From: Aquabacterium olei
Lineage (GTDB): Bacteria; Pseudomonadota; Gammaproteobacteria; Burkholderiales; Burkholderiaceae_C
NCBI RefSeq assembly: GCF_003100395.1
Contig: NZ_CP029210.1
Span: 1,798,001 to 1,862,000 of the forward strand
DNA: 64,000 nt
Reading direction: 5' to 3'
The notes below the pieces were generated by a model. That model was not told the DNA's origin, did not search any database, and saw nothing but the letters and a program-made list of their open reading frames with translations. Below, in pieces: positions 1 through 11,365 of the stretch (position 1 is the first letter of the stretch; each line of letters begins with the position of its first letter). The translations under genes were made by a program, and so were the position numbers.

Positions 1-1
1 G

Positions 2-3234
<3,233 letters not shown>

Positions 3235-3310
3235 TCTGGCGGTTCGCCTGCATAGCGCGTCTGAACACGCGAGCTTTTGCAATGGCGAGAAATGAAGAAG
3301 GAGCTTGTGG

Positions 3311-3820
3311 ATGAGCAATTCAATGCGAAGCGTGCCTGGACATCTCGCCAGTAGCTTGATCCCGCTGGCATGTCTCTGCATGACCCCTTACTGTTGGGCC
3401 GAGGAACGCATCCTCTACAAGTCGATCATGCCCAATGGGCAGGTCGTGTATGGCGACGAGCCCGAGGCAAAGGCGAAGCGGTCTTACGCGATATCTGTCG
3501 AACCTCACCCGGCTGATCCGCAGCAGGCCGAGGCGGCGCAACGCGCGCTTGCGATGACGCGAGAGCAGTTGCTGAAAGACGCTGCTGCGCGATCTCTTCG
3601 GCTGAAGGATCTGGACAACAAGATTGCCAGTGCCTACGAAGAGCTCAGGGGCCGTCGGTCCGATCAGGAGGCCGGGCGCCAGGTCGTAGAGGGGGATCGG
3701 CAAGGCCGTAGATTTTCTTCACAGTATGGCCGCCGTCAGCGCTCGTTGGCTTCGGAGACGGAGCAGGCCCAGCGCAAGTTGGACAAATTGATCAAGGAAC
3801 GGGACGCACTTCGATATTGA
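3311..3820 (+). CDS. DUF4124-like periplasmic protein with coiled coil
   Basis: About 169 aa. I chose the ATG at 3311 because AGAAGGAG lies about 8 bases upstream; a TTG two codons earlier is less likely. It has a signal peptide with a hydrophobic core around LIPLACLCM, probably cut after YCWAEE. The segment ILYKSIMPNGQVVYGDEP matches the start of DUF4124, a short envelope domain common in beta- and gammaproteobacteria (Y-x-S/W-x-(D/N)G-x-V-x-Y-x-D-x-P). The rest, from about residue 60, is charged and helical with likely coiled coil (EELRGRRSDQEAG and EQAQRKLDKLIKERDAL). No catalytic motif seen. It sits between the RND/lipoprotein pair and the phosphotransferase gene on the same strand. Confidence 0.6.
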   Translation: MSNSMRSVPGHLASSLIPLACLCMTPYCWAEERILYKSIMPNGQVVYGDEPEAKAKRSYAISVEPHPADPQQAEAAQRALAMTREQLLKDAAARSLRLKDLDNKIASAYEELRGRRSDQEAGRQVVEGDRQGRRFSSQYGRRQRSLASETEQAQRKLDKLIKERDALRY

Positions 3821-4037
3821 TCTCGCGGATATGCCTGTGAGGTCTGTCAAAGCATGGCGAGATTGTCGTCGCGTCTTTTGCTGAGATGCATTACCAGGCA
3901 ACTTACCGAGGCAAGCAATCGGCATCGGTGGCGTGAGCCATCGCCATTCAACTTGAAACGATCACGTCTTCGTTCATTTGTCAGACGTGTTGGGAATAGG
4001 GTCGATACCCGCCCGACACACATCAGGATCACCTTAG

Positions 4038-5978
4038 ATGTTTTCAGTTCCCACGAATGCTTTCAGGTCCATGGGCGTTCCCTGGCTGGTCGCCGTCATC
4101 TGGTTGGCGGCCTTCACTTGCTTGCGCATCGGCCTGCTGGTCACATTGGATGCGGGGCAGGTCGGCATCGATCTCTGGCCCTATGTGCTGACCAAGGGGC
4201 TTCTGTTCGATTTGGCAACGCTGGCCTTTCTGGTCGCGCCGGTTTGCCTTTACGAGGCGGTACTGCCCAATCGCTGGAGAACTAGCCTTTGGCATAGAAC
4301 GCTTCGGCTCAAGTGGTTGTGGTTTTCTGTCTTCGTCATGCTGTTTGGCATCGGCGCGGAGGTCACCTTCTGGCTGGAGTTTTCAACACGGTTCAACTTC
4401 ATCGCGGTCGACTACCTGCTCTACACGCAGGAGGTGATCGGCAACATCCGGCAGTCCTATCCTGTTCCAACCGTCTTGGCGGCCATCGCAGTGGTGGCTG
4501 GTCTCATTGTCTGGTTCTTGCGGGGCGCCGTTCGAAACATGGACAACGTCAAGATCACGCGCATCCAGCGCGCCAAGCTGGTGGCAGCGGGTGTGGTTCT
4601 GCCCGTGATCGCGGGGTTCACGGTCAGCGTGGACCAGATGGAAGGGGCAGGCAACGCCTATGCGGACGAGATCTCCGGGAACGGTCTGTTCACGCTGGCG
4701 GCGGCCATGCGGCGGAACGAGCTGGATTTCGATCGCTTTTATCGAACAATGCCGCAAAGCGAGGCGGACCGCATTCTTCAAACCATGGGGATGCAGCGCA
4801 GACCGCTGTCCGATCTTTCTGCTCAGGCATTGAAGGGCGCCGCGAACCACGCATGGCCCTTCACCCGGCGGCCACGGAATGTGGTGCTGATCTCGGTGGA
4901 AAGCCTCTCGGCTTCATTTCTTGGCGCATACGGCGACTCGCGAGGGTTGACGCCCCGGCTCGATGCGATCGCCAAGCAAGGACTGCTGTTCTCGCACGCC
5001 TATGCGACGGGAACACGCACGGTCAGGGGGTTGGAGGCGCTGTCGCTGGGAACGCCCCCCGTCCCCGGGCAGGCCATTGTCCGCCGACCTCAGAACGAGC
5101 ACCTCGCCACGCTGGGAGAAGTGCTTGGCTCTCAAGGCTTCAAGCCCTACTTTTTCTACGGCGGGTACGGCTACTTCGACAACATGAATGCCTATTTCGG
5201 GGGCAACGGCTACAAGGTGATCGACAGGACGGACATGGACAAGCGCACCATCGTCTTCGAAAACGTCTGGGGGGTGGCGGACGAGGTGCTGTTCAGCCAG
5301 GCCTTGAGCACGCTGGATGAGGGAAGGGCGCAAAGCAATCCTTTCTTTGCGCACATCATGACAACGTCCAATCACCGCCCTTACACCTATCCCGCCGGCC
5401 GCATCGACATCCCTTCGCCCGGTGGGCGACTCGGCGCCGTCAAGTACACCGATTTCGCGATCGGCGACTTCATCGACAGGGCTCGTGCGCAACCCTGGTT
5501 CAAGGACACCCTGTTCATCATCGTCGCCGACCATGGTGCGTCCGTGGCGGGAAAGACCAAATTGCCACTGGATGGCTACAGAATCCCTTTGATCTTCTTC
5601 GCGCCTGATCTGCTGAAGCCAGGTGTATACGAACCGCTGGTCAGCCAGTTGGACCTGGCCCCCACGATCGTCGAGCTATTGGGGAAAAAGGGGGCCGACT
5701 ACTTCTTTGGACGCTGTCTCTTCGAAGAAGAGGAGCCGTTGAGAAGGGTCTTCGTCAGCAACTATCAGTCGCTTGGCTACCTGCGAAGCAACACGCTCAC
5801 GGTGTTGCTGCCTCGGCAACGGGTGGAGAGCTACAGGGTCGATCCTCGGACGCTGGAGACGACGCCCAAAGCAGTGGATCCGGTACTGTTGAATGAGGCG
5901 ATCGCCTACTATCAGACGGCATCAAGGTCCTTCAAGATGGGGGCATTGAAGCTGCCAAATTGCCCCCATCAACAATGA
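4038..5978 (+). CDS. LtaS-type sulfatase-fold membrane phosphotransferase
   Basis: 646 aa, of the LTA synthase/phosphoglycerol transferase family: an N-terminal domain of about five membrane helices (residues 14-200) followed by an alkaline-phosphatase-fold catalytic domain facing the periplasm. Active-site elements are visible: VVLISVESL with the metal-binding Glu288; GTRTVRG with the likely Thr nucleophile at residue 328; and IIVADHGAS with the metal-binding Asp/His pair near residue 495. In Gram-negative bacteria such enzymes move phosphoglycerol or similar groups onto periplasmic glycans or lipids. The substrate here is unknown. A gene-free gap of about 215 bases separates it from the DUF4124 gene, so it may have its own promoter. 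Finding it between a czc pump operon and a czc-type two-component system is unusual. Confidence 0.82.
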   Translation: MFSVPTNAFRSMGVPWLVAVIWLAAFTCLRIGLLVTLDAGQVGIDLWPYVLTKGLLFDLATLAFLVAPVCLYEAVLPNRWRTSLWHRTLRLKWLWFSVFVMLFGIGAEVTFWLEFSTRFNFIAVDYLLYTQEVIGNIRQSYPVPTVLAAIAVVAGLIVWFLRGAVRNMDNVKITRIQRAKLVAAGVVLPVIAGFTVSVDQMEGAGNAYADEISGNGLFTLAAAMRRNELDFDRFYRTMPQSEADRILQTMGMQRRPLSDLSAQALKGAANHAWPFTRRPRNVVLISVESLSASFLGAYGDSRGLTPRLDAIAKQGLLFSHAYATGTRTVRGLEALSLGTPPVPGQAIVRRPQNEHLATLGEVLGSQGFKPYFFYGGYGYFDNMNAYFGGNGYKVIDRTDMDKRTIVFENVWGVADEVLFSQALSTLDEGRAQSNPFFAHIMTTSNHRPYTYPAGRIDIPSPGGRLGAVKYTDFAIGDFIDRARAQPWFKDTLFIIVADHGASVAGKTKLPLDGYRIPLIFFAPDLLKPGVYEPLVSQLDLAPTIVELLGKKGADYFFGRCLFEEEEPLRRVFVSNYQSLGYLRSNTLTVLLPRQRVESYRVDPRTLETTPKAVDPVLLNEAIAYYQTASRSFKMGALKLPNCPHQQ

Positions 5979-6010
5979 GCGGCCAGCGAATGCATCAGGA
6001 CCTGCGTTCG

Positions 6011-6045
6011 CCCCGAAGCGGCCGATTCATCGGCCAGCTTCGGGG
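6011..6045. terminator. Strong hairpin between convergent genes
   Basis: CCCCGAAGC (6011-6019) pairs with GCTTCGGGG (6037-6045), and inside it GGCCGAT (6020-6026) pairs with ATCGGCC (6029-6035) around a TC loop, giving a near-continuous 16-bp stem. It lies between the ends of the convergent genes ending at 5978 (+) and 6053 (-). Neither side has a clear T-run, so it may be a factor-assisted or bidirectional terminator or an RNA 3'-end protector. Confidence 0.6.
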
Positions 6046-6052
6046 GCTTGCA

Positions 6053-6442
6053 TCACTTCAGCGCAAAGCGAACAGAGACGGGCTTCTTGCCAGGCAGCGT
6101 CCCGACAGCCACCGCTTTGGCGCCAGCGCTCACGTCGAAGCTGCCTTTGGCTTCCAGCTTCTCACCCGCTGGCGCGAGTTGCACTTCGTTTTTGTCGGTG
6201 CCCTTGATGAGGGTCAGTTTGCCACTGGCACCTTGCATCTTGACTGCCTTGCCGTGATCGCGCACGTACAGGCTGATCAGGTCGGCCTTGGCCACCAGTT
6301 CGAAGTCCATCTCGCTGGCTTCCACCACCACGCCGCCGTGCAGCGGATCATGTTCGTGCCCGTGTTCGTGTCCATCCGCCGCAAAGGCGCTGGCACTGAT
6401 GGCCAGGATCGAGCAGGCAATCAGGCTGTTCACTTTTCTCAT
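6053..6442 (-). CDS. Small periplasmic His-rich metal-resistance protein
   Basis: 129 aa. The start at 6442 has AAGGA 8 bases upstream. A signal peptide (core [14 protein letters not shown]) ends in AFAADG; the mature N-terminus is a candidate metal site, [14 protein letters not shown]. The rest is a beta-rich domain ([15 protein letters not shown] ... SVRFALK). I recognise this as a type common next to czc/cop genes in Burkholderiales, but its biochemical role is not established; buffering periplasmic cations is the likely one. It is divergent from the response regulator gene at 6562 and shares with it a 120-bp intergenic region holding a perfect inverted repeat (6508-6529), so it is probably under that regulator's control. 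Confidence 0.7.
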   Translation of the reverse strand: MRKVNSLIACSILAISASAFAADGHEHGHEHDPLHGGVVVEASEMDFELVAKADLISLYVRDHGKAVKMQGASGKLTLIKGTDKNEVQLAPAGEKLEAKGSFDVSAGAKAVAVGTLPGKKPVSVRFALK

Positions 6443-6507
6443 CTTCAGTCCTTGAAGGTTATGGAGGTGAAAGCCTATGCAGATGCAGGCGACAGAAGGC
6501 CAACTCA

Positions 6508-6529
6508 AAGATGACAAATTCGTCATCTT
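6508..6529. promoter_or_regulatory. Response-regulator operator, CusR-box-like
   Basis: Perfect inverted repeat AAGATGAC-N6-GTCATCTT (spacer AAATTC) between the divergent genes 6053-6442 and 6562-7248. It agrees at nearly every defined position with the E. coli CusR box (AAAATGACAA-N2-TTGTCATTTT). Related boxes with the same 6-base spacing occur at 9074, 36609, 43331 and 50051. Confidence 0.75.
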
Positions 6530-6561
6530 CCTTGTGTAACAGCCATTTAACAATCAAACGC

Positions 6562-7248
6562 ATGAAAATTCTGGTGATCGAAGACAGCGTCAAGATGGCC
6601 GAGTACCTTCGCAAGGGTCTCTGCGAGGAAGGCTATGTGGTCGACGTGGCCAACAGCGGCATTGACGGCTTGCACATGGCGATCGAGATCGACTATGACC
6701 TTCTCGTCCTGGATGGCATGCTCCCCGGCATCGACGGCCTGGCAGTGCTCGCTGCTCTGCGGCAAAGCAAACAGACGCCGGTGCTCATGTTGACGGCCCG
6801 CGGACAGGTCGAAGACCGTGTCAAAGGCCTTCAAGGCGGAGCGGACGATTACCTCGTCAAACCGTTCGCGTTTTCGGAATTGGTTGCGCGCATCCAGGTT
6901 CTGCTCAGACGGTCGGGCGGGCAGCGAAATGCTGGCGAGCCGACGGTTTTGAAGGTGGCCGATCTGGATGTGGATCTGCTTCGTCGAAAAGCCACGCGAT
7001 CTGGGCAGCGGCTCGACCTCACGGCTAAGGAGTTCAACCTGCTGAGCCTGCTGCTGCGACGCCAGGGCGAAGTGCTGTCGCGTACCGAATTGGCCGAGCA
7101 GGTCTGGGACATGCACTTCGACAGCGAGACCAATGTCGTGGAGGTGGCCATTCGTCGCCTGCGCTCCAAGCTGGATCAGCCTTTTGAGAGATCGTTGTTG
7201 CACACGGTGCGCGGGATGGGCTACGTGCTGGAGGTTCGCGAGCCGTGA
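6562..7248 (+). CDS. OmpR/PhoB-family metal response regulator (CzcR/CopR type)
   Basis: 228 aa cytoplasmic transcription factor. The receiver domain (1-115) shows the acidic pair in VIEDS, phospho-acceptor Asp51 in [10 protein letters not shown], the Thr/Ser switch in LMLTAR and the conserved Lys in YLVKPF. The winged-helix DNA-binding domain (about 130-225) ends GMGYVLEV. The start is the ATG at 6562, giving the normal family length. The stop overlaps the GTG start of the kinase gene (GTGA), as expected for a two-component operon. It probably binds the inverted repeat at 6508 and so controls itself, the divergent His-rich protein and possibly the CzcE-like gene. Whether it senses Zn/Co/Cd or Cu cannot be read from sequence. 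Confidence 0.9.
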   Translation: MKILVIEDSVKMAEYLRKGLCEEGYVVDVANSGIDGLHMAIEIDYDLLVLDGMLPGIDGLAVLAALRQSKQTPVLMLTARGQVEDRVKGLQGGADDYLVKPFAFSELVARIQVLLRRSGGQRNAGEPTVLKVADLDVDLLRRKATRSGQRLDLTAKEFNLLSLLLRRQGEVLSRTELAEQVWDMHFDSETNVVEVAIRRLRSKLDQPFERSLLHTVRGMGYVLEVREP

Positions 7249-8600
7249 GCGACATTGTCACGACGGCCAGCCTTCGGGGGCGGCTGTCACGCTGGTTGGC
7301 GCTCCAGACCATGCTGGGCCTTGGCCTGGTTTGCGTGGTGGTGTACGTGCTGTTCGCGCTGACGGTGTCCGAGCGGCAGGATGAAGCGCTGTCACAGAAG
7401 CAGAACACCGTCGAACACCTGCTTGCAGGCAGCGACGGTGAGCGGGACCTGGCTGATGTGCGTCAAGTGCTTGGCAGCTTTCTGGCAGGGCATGACGAAC
7501 TTTCTTTGCGCTTGATGGGGCGTGATGGCCAAGTGCTTTTTGAGACATCTTCATGGCGGGCCGGTCCAAATGAGATCAAGAGCAGGGCGTTCGACATCAA
7601 AGTGCGGTCTGAAGATGGCGGAATGGCTCGGGCCATCTTGGTACTGGACAAACGCATGGATGACGCCTTGCTCGCCCGCCTGGCGTGGACGCTGGCGGTC
7701 GCGGCGCTGGTGGGTGCCCTGGCGGTTTCCGTCGGAGGGTTCATGCTGGTTCGCCTGGGTCTGGCGCCACTGCACAAGCTTGTCGAGCAGACCGGACTCG
7801 TCACGGCCACGGACCTGGAACGACGCCTGGACGGCGCGGGTCAGGCCTACGAACTGCAACCCTTGATTCAGCAGTTCAATGCCTTGCTGGACCGCCTTGG
7901 CGTTGCCTACAAGCAGATGGAGGCCTTCAATGCCGATGTGGCACACGAACTGAACACGCCGCTGGCGACGTTGATCAGCAGCTGTGAGTTGGCGTTGCGC
8001 AAACCTCGAAGTGCCGATGATCTCAGAGAGGCATTGGCATCCAATCTAGAAGAGCTACGCAGTCTTGCCAGTATCGTCGGCGACATGCTGTTTCTGTCCA
8101 ATGCCGAACGTGGTGGGCCTGCGCGGCGCGAATGGACGCCTTGCCTTAGTGTCTTGGCGGAAGAGGTGATCGAGTTTCATGAGGCGGCGCTCCTTGACGC
8201 GGGGCTGACTGCCAAGATCTCGGGCGATGCTTTCGCCACGGTGGATGGCCCGTTGTTGCGGCGGGCGCTGTCGAATCTCTTGGGCAATGCCACGCGCTAC
8301 GCTTCACCGGAGTCATCGGTGTTGATCCAGATCGATCGCGAGAAAATCGGCTGGGTGAGGATTGCCGTCTACAACAAGGGGGCGACCATCGGTGTGGAGC
8401 ATCTGCCCAGGTTGTTCGACCGCTTCTACCGAGCCGATCCCGCGCGCAGCCCTGCGGATCGCAACCATGGGCTTGGCTTGTCCATCGTGGCGGCCATCGC
8501 GCGAATGCATGGCGGCCATGCATTCGCGGAGTCAGCCGCAGGCGTGACCCGCATCGGGATGATGTTGCCCGACGCCGCTGGACCTGGCCCAACCTTGTGA
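7245..8600 (+). CDS. Heavy-metal sensor histidine kinase (CzcS/CopS type)
   Basis: 451 aa inner-membrane kinase partner of the regulator encoded just upstream, starting at a GTG that overlaps its stop. TM1 is about residues 21-42, then a periplasmic sensor region of about 100 residues, TM2 about 147-170, HAMP, the dimerisation/phospho-acceptor helix with His234 in VAHELNTP, the N box LLGNATRYA and the G box [16 protein letters not shown] preceded by [13 protein letters not shown]. The H box reads HELNTP rather than the usual HELRTP. The family responds to periplasmic metal ions. The periplasmic loop has no Cys and few His, so the ligand is not obvious. Confidence 0.9.
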   Translation: MSDIVTTASLRGRLSRWLALQTMLGLGLVCVVVYVLFALTVSERQDEALSQKQNTVEHLLAGSDGERDLADVRQVLGSFLAGHDELSLRLMGRDGQVLFETSSWRAGPNEIKSRAFDIKVRSEDGGMARAILVLDKRMDDALLARLAWTLAVAALVGALAVSVGGFMLVRLGLAPLHKLVEQTGLVTATDLERRLDGAGQAYELQPLIQQFNALLDRLGVAYKQMEAFNADVAHELNTPLATLISSCELALRKPRSADDLREALASNLEELRSLASIVGDMLFLSNAERGGPARREWTPCLSVLAEEVIEFHEAALLDAGLTAKISGDAFATVDGPLLRRALSNLLGNATRYASPESSVLIQIDREKIGWVRIAVYNKGATIGVEHLPRLFDRFYRADPARSPADRNHGLGLSIVAAIARMHGGHAFAESAAGVTRIGMMLPDAAGPGPTL

Positions 8601-8620
8601 TGGGCCGCTGCCCCGTTCCG

Positions 8621-8965
8621 TCAATTGCTTTCGTGCAGGTTGGGGGTGATGTAGACCTTCAGCGATTTGTTAGTGAAGCCCTTCGGTGCCACGGCCATCA
8701 GGTCCACGGCCTGATGGTTGAGCACCTCGAACTTCCAGCTGAAGCTCTTGTCGCCGCTGCGGAAAGTGACGGTTTCGCCGCAGACCACGTTGACGAACTT
8801 GGCGGATTCGACATCGACGACCTTGACTGCTTGGGATGGGCTGGACATGGCGCCATACATGGACTTGCCGTCGCGGGTAGTCGATCGATCCGTCGTGGCG
8901 CTCGCCAAGGCCGCAGACAATGCGAGGCTGAGAACGAAGGCGGTTTTGGTCAGGCAATGATTCAT
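8621..8965 (-). CDS. czcE: CzcE-family periplasmic metal-binding protein
   Basis: 114 aa. Start at 8965 with GGAGC 8 bases upstream. It has a signal peptide (VLSLALSAALASA) and a CzcE-type beta domain with the family pattern AKFVNVVCGETVTF ... SFSWKFEV ... VYITPN. CzcE of Cupriavidus is a periplasmic copper-binding dimer induced with the czc system. It is convergent with the kinase gene (20-base gap) and carries upstream, at 9074-9093, a copy of the operator found in front of the regulator gene, so it looks like part of the same regulon. A second member of the family lies at 29807. Confidence 0.78.
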   Translation of the reverse strand: MNHCLTKTAFVLSLALSAALASATTDRSTTRDGKSMYGAMSSPSQAVKVVDVESAKFVNVVCGETVTFRSGDKSFSWKFEVLNHQAVDLMAVAPKGFTNKSLKVYITPNLHESN

Positions 8966-9073
8966 GATCAGCTCCAGTTGGTTCCGGGACAACCGGCACA
9001 TCGATTGATGGGCTTGAGCGGCATGTCCTGGAGGTGACTCTAGAAGTTCGTGCCCGACACGCTCCGTACAGAT

Positions 9074-9093
9074 TGGTTACAGTTTTGTCATCT
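9074..9093 (-). promoter_or_regulatory. Degenerate response-regulator operator upstream of czcE-like gene
   Basis: On the minus strand the sequence reads AGATGAC-AAAACT-GTAACCA: the left half is identical to the 6508 box, the 6-base spacing is the same and the right half is imperfect. It lies about 110 bases upstream of the czcE-like start. Confidence 0.5.
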
Positions 9094-9123
9094 CCTTTTG
9101 CCGCGCCGAGCAACTTGCTGGGC

Positions 9124-9560
9124 CTATGGCGAGAGTGCCGAAGGCGTCTTTGTTTGTCCAGAATCGGCGTACTTCGTCCAGCTGCGGCCCATGGCCGCAG
9201 AATCTGACTCCAGCGTTGGAAAGTGACCATACTTTGCCGAGAGCTCATCATTGGCCACCGCGATCGGCGCCCCTCGACTCAATTCCAGGCCTGTTCGATC
9301 GGAACCCGATGCACAGTGAACCAACAAGGGCGTGGGCGATGTCTTCATCAGGAGACTGCTCAAGTGTCAGTTCTCCCTGTAGGCGGACAGGGGCACATCC
9401 AGAAGCCTGACTCCGGTGGTTTCCGTGATGGCCACGTCGCTGTCGTACCAAGGTTGACCATGATTCGTGCCACGCAGGTTCAGAACAGTCTTGACGCCAT
9501 GCTGGTCGATGGTCTGACATAGCGCAGGGCCAGCCTGGCCCACAGGAGAAGGTGGCCGAG
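9124..9560 (-). pseudogene. Broken dual-specificity (tyrosine) phosphatase gene
   Basis: Two minus-strand frames together give a DSP-type phosphatase. The upstream frame (about 9370-9560) reads GQAGPALCQTIDQHGVKTVL, then NLRG and LLDVPLSAYREN before a stop. A different frame (9124-9370) then reads PLLVHCASGSDRTG, the HCx5R active-site loop, followed by LSAKYGHFPTLES and MGRSWTKYAD near the C-terminus. At least one frameshift separates the halves, and the segment after DRTG is shorter than expected, which points to an internal deletion. No start or signal peptide can be assigned. It is best read as a decaying gene. Confidence 0.6.
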
Positions 9561-9652
9561 GCAGCCAAGTATCTCGATGATCAGCGGGGCAGGGTGTTGC
9601 CCATGTACGAAAATCTCCGTTCGCTCTCCAAGGCGTTGCTTGATGTTGGCCA

Positions 9653-9961
9653 GTGCATGGCGCATTCTTCGCATCTGATGAGGGCTTGCGCCACTTCGAG
9701 TTGATCCTGTTGCAGCACAGCCGTCTGGATGCGGTCCTGAGCGATGTGGCTGCACAAAGACGGCGGGCCGAAGGATGGACCTATCTCGCGGATGCGGGGC
9801 GCATTGCATGGCTACAGGAGCCTGATGCGGTCACGCACATGAAGGACAGACATGGCCACGCCACGCTCAAGAAGCTGGCCATCGCTTCAAATCTGTTCGA
9901 CGTTTTTGATGAACCGTTGCTCGACGTTGGATACCGCACTTTGTACAGAGCCAGGAGCTAA
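9653..9961 (+). CDS. Hypothetical fragment, possible LOTUS-like domain
   Basis: Open frame of about 102 aa with a GTG as its first possible start and no convincing ribosome-binding site, so it may be the 3' remnant of a longer gene. The stretch from RRRAEGWTYLADAGRIAWL to HGHATLKKLAIASNLFDV resembles OST-HTH/LOTUS domains, which end many bacterial NYN-domain proteins (pattern GW..L...G ... G..tLk.Li..s.lFev). No NYN nuclease domain is visible upstream, where the phosphatase remnant lies. The domain assignment is tentative. Confidence 0.35.
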   Translation: MHGAFFASDEGLRHFELILLQHSRLDAVLSDVAAQRRRAEGWTYLADAGRIAWLQEPDAVTHMKDRHGHATLKKLAIASNLFDVFDEPLLDVGYRTLYRARS

Positions 9962-10010
9962 CTGATGTCATCACTGCTATCGGATGTGGCTCTGCTTTCT
10001 CTGTGGACGA

Positions 10011-10343
10011 TCAGTCTGTCCGCGGGCCGTACATGATGATGGCCATTCCACACAGGCTGACGGTTACCCCGATCCAGTCTGTCGCTGTTGGCTGGACTTT
10101 GTCGACCAGCATTAACCACACGATGGCCACAAGGATGTAGACCCCGCCATAGGCGGCGTAGACGCGGCCAGCCGCGCTGGGGTGCAGCGACAGTAGCCAT
10201 GCAAAAAGGGCCAAACTTGCCGCCGCTGGCAACAAAAGCCACGCCGAGCGGCCCTGGTGAAGCCAAAGGTAAGGTAGGTAGCACCCAAGGATCTCGGCGA
10301 TGGCCGTGACGACAAACAGCAGGAAGGTTTTGAGCAAATCCAT
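10011..10343 (-). CDS. ynfA: YnfA family inner-membrane protein
   Basis: 110 aa when started at the ATG at 10343, close to the usual 108. It has four hydrophobic helices and the family core [51 protein letters not shown] (split here for length) and [18 protein letters not shown]. YnfA/UPF0060 is a small membrane family in the drug/metabolite transporter clan; its physiological role is poorly defined. It is divergent from the two-helix Cys protein at 10437, and the region between them holds a perfect dyad (10373-10387), so both may answer to the nearby MerR regulator. Confidence 0.9.
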   Translation of the reverse strand: MDLLKTFLLFVVTAIAEILGCYLPYLWLHQGRSAWLLLPAAASLALFAWLLSLHPSAAGRVYAAYGGVYILVAIVWLMLVDKVQPTATDWIGVTVSLCGMAIIMYGPRTD

Positions 10344-10366
10344 GTCGGCATTTTCATACAAACCTC

Positions 10367-10397
10367 TTGCATCTCAAGTAGCTTGAGGTCGTACCGT
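10367..10397 (+). promoter_or_regulatory. Candidate MerR-family promoter/operator
   Basis: TTGCAT (10367-10372), a 19-base spacer holding the perfect dyad CTCAAG-TAG-CTTGAG (10373-10387), then TACCGT (10392-10397). The 19-base spacer with a central dyad is typical of MerR-family activated promoters. The dyad recalls the SoxR box (CCTCAAGTTAACTTGAGG) but has a 3- rather than 4-base centre. It could serve the gene at 10437 or, on the other strand, ynfA. Confidence 0.5.
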
Positions 10398-10436
10398 TGT
10401 GATGTGGGCGACGTGCTCACTTACGGAAAGACTGAA

Positions 10437-10709
10437 ATGAGACCTTGGAAAGCCGCTGTCGGTGTCGGAGCAGAATGTGCTGCCTGCTGTGCCGTCCCCC
10501 TGCTTGGTGGTACTGCTGCCCTGGCGGCAGGATCTACCGCCCTTGCTGCAATCGGAGCATCCATGGTTGCATGTGCTGATGAGCTTGTCCTGATTGGTGG
10601 GGTATTGCTGGTGTTGGCCTTAGGCAGTGTGCTGATGGCCTGGCGCCGTCGGCGCACATCGGTCAGTCCTAAGGTCTCCATGTGTTCGGGGGGCTGCAAT
10701 CTCAGATGA
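10437..10709 (+). CDS. Two-helix Cys-containing membrane protein, MerF/MerT-like architecture
   Basis: 90 aa from the ATG at 10437 (GGAAAG just upstream). Two hydrophobic helices (about 8-45 and 50-69) are followed by an Arg-rich turn WRRRR. Cysteines are placed as in small mercury carriers: ECAACC (14, 17, 18) in the first helix, Cys46 at the loop, and MCSGGC (83 and 87) near the C-terminus. I cannot assign it to a family by sequence. The arrangement, and the MerR regulator 170 bases downstream with MerR-type cysteines, make a metal(loid) uptake or transfer role plausible. Confidence 0.55.
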   Translation: MRPWKAAVGVGAECAACCAVPLLGGTAALAAGSTALAAIGASMVACADELVLIGGVLLVLALGSVLMAWRRRRTSVSPKVSMCSGGCNLR

Positions 10710-10881
10710 TCGGCATGGCCCGTTGACCTAAGCTCGGCAGTCTGGGCAACGGGCTTGGTGGTTGAACTAGAAGTGCACGGGTGATTCGAGCCGCTTGGGC
10801 TTGTGGCTCGCAGGTGCCGCCGCGTCCACTCAAACCCTGTGGGTGTGCAGCAGGAGTCTGCGCGTGATCTAAGATAGAAAG

Positions 10882-11340
10882 ATGGCTGCACCAAATTTAT
10901 CAATCTGCGTTGTTGCCAAACGGACGGGTTGCTCTGTCCCGACCATCCGCTACTACGAGGATATTGGCCTCTTGCCAAACGCAGATCGGACGGATGGATG
11001 TCGACGAAATTTCTCGGAGGCGACCATCGCACGTCTGACTTTCATCCGTCGATGTCGAGACTTCGGCTTCTCCATTGATCAGGTGCGAGAACTTGTCTGT
11101 CTTGTCGATGAGCCAACTCGACCTTGCGTTGAAGTCCGAGACCTCGCTGCCAAGCATTTGGCTGAGGTGCAGCGTAGGCTGTTGGAACTCCAGGCACTAG
11201 AGAGCAGCCTGGGAGCCTTTGTGCGCGCATGCGACAGGGATTGCGCGGGGGGCCCTACGCTCGATTGTTCCATTCTGGAGGATCTGTCTCGTCCGGCCGC
11301 GGCCGCGCCGAGCCGAAGCTCAGGCTGCTGTGGTACTTGA
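10882..11340 (+). CDS. MerR-family metal-responsive regulator
   Basis: 152 aa. The N-terminal winged-helix domain contains TGCSVPTIRYYEDIGLLP, RNFSEATIARLTFIRRCRDF and GFSIDQVREL; a long dimerisation helix follows (about 83-112). Cysteines fall at 82, 117, 121 and 129. In Tn501 MerR the Hg(II) ligands are Cys82, Cys117 and Cys126, so the first two coincide in number while the loop here is a few residues longer. The C-terminus ends SGCCGT. It therefore resembles thiophilic-metal sensors of the MerR/PbrR/CadR group but cannot be placed in one. The ribosome-binding site is weak. The likely target is the 19-bp-spaced dyad promoter at 10367. Confidence 0.85.
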   Translation: MAAPNLSICVVAKRTGCSVPTIRYYEDIGLLPNADRTDGCRRNFSEATIARLTFIRRCRDFGFSIDQVRELVCLVDEPTRPCVEVRDLAAKHLAEVQRRLLELQALESSLGAFVRACDRDCAGGPTLDCSILEDLSRPAAAAPSRSSGCCGT

Positions 11341-11365
11341 AGCAAGGTTCTTGCAGGCCTGATGT

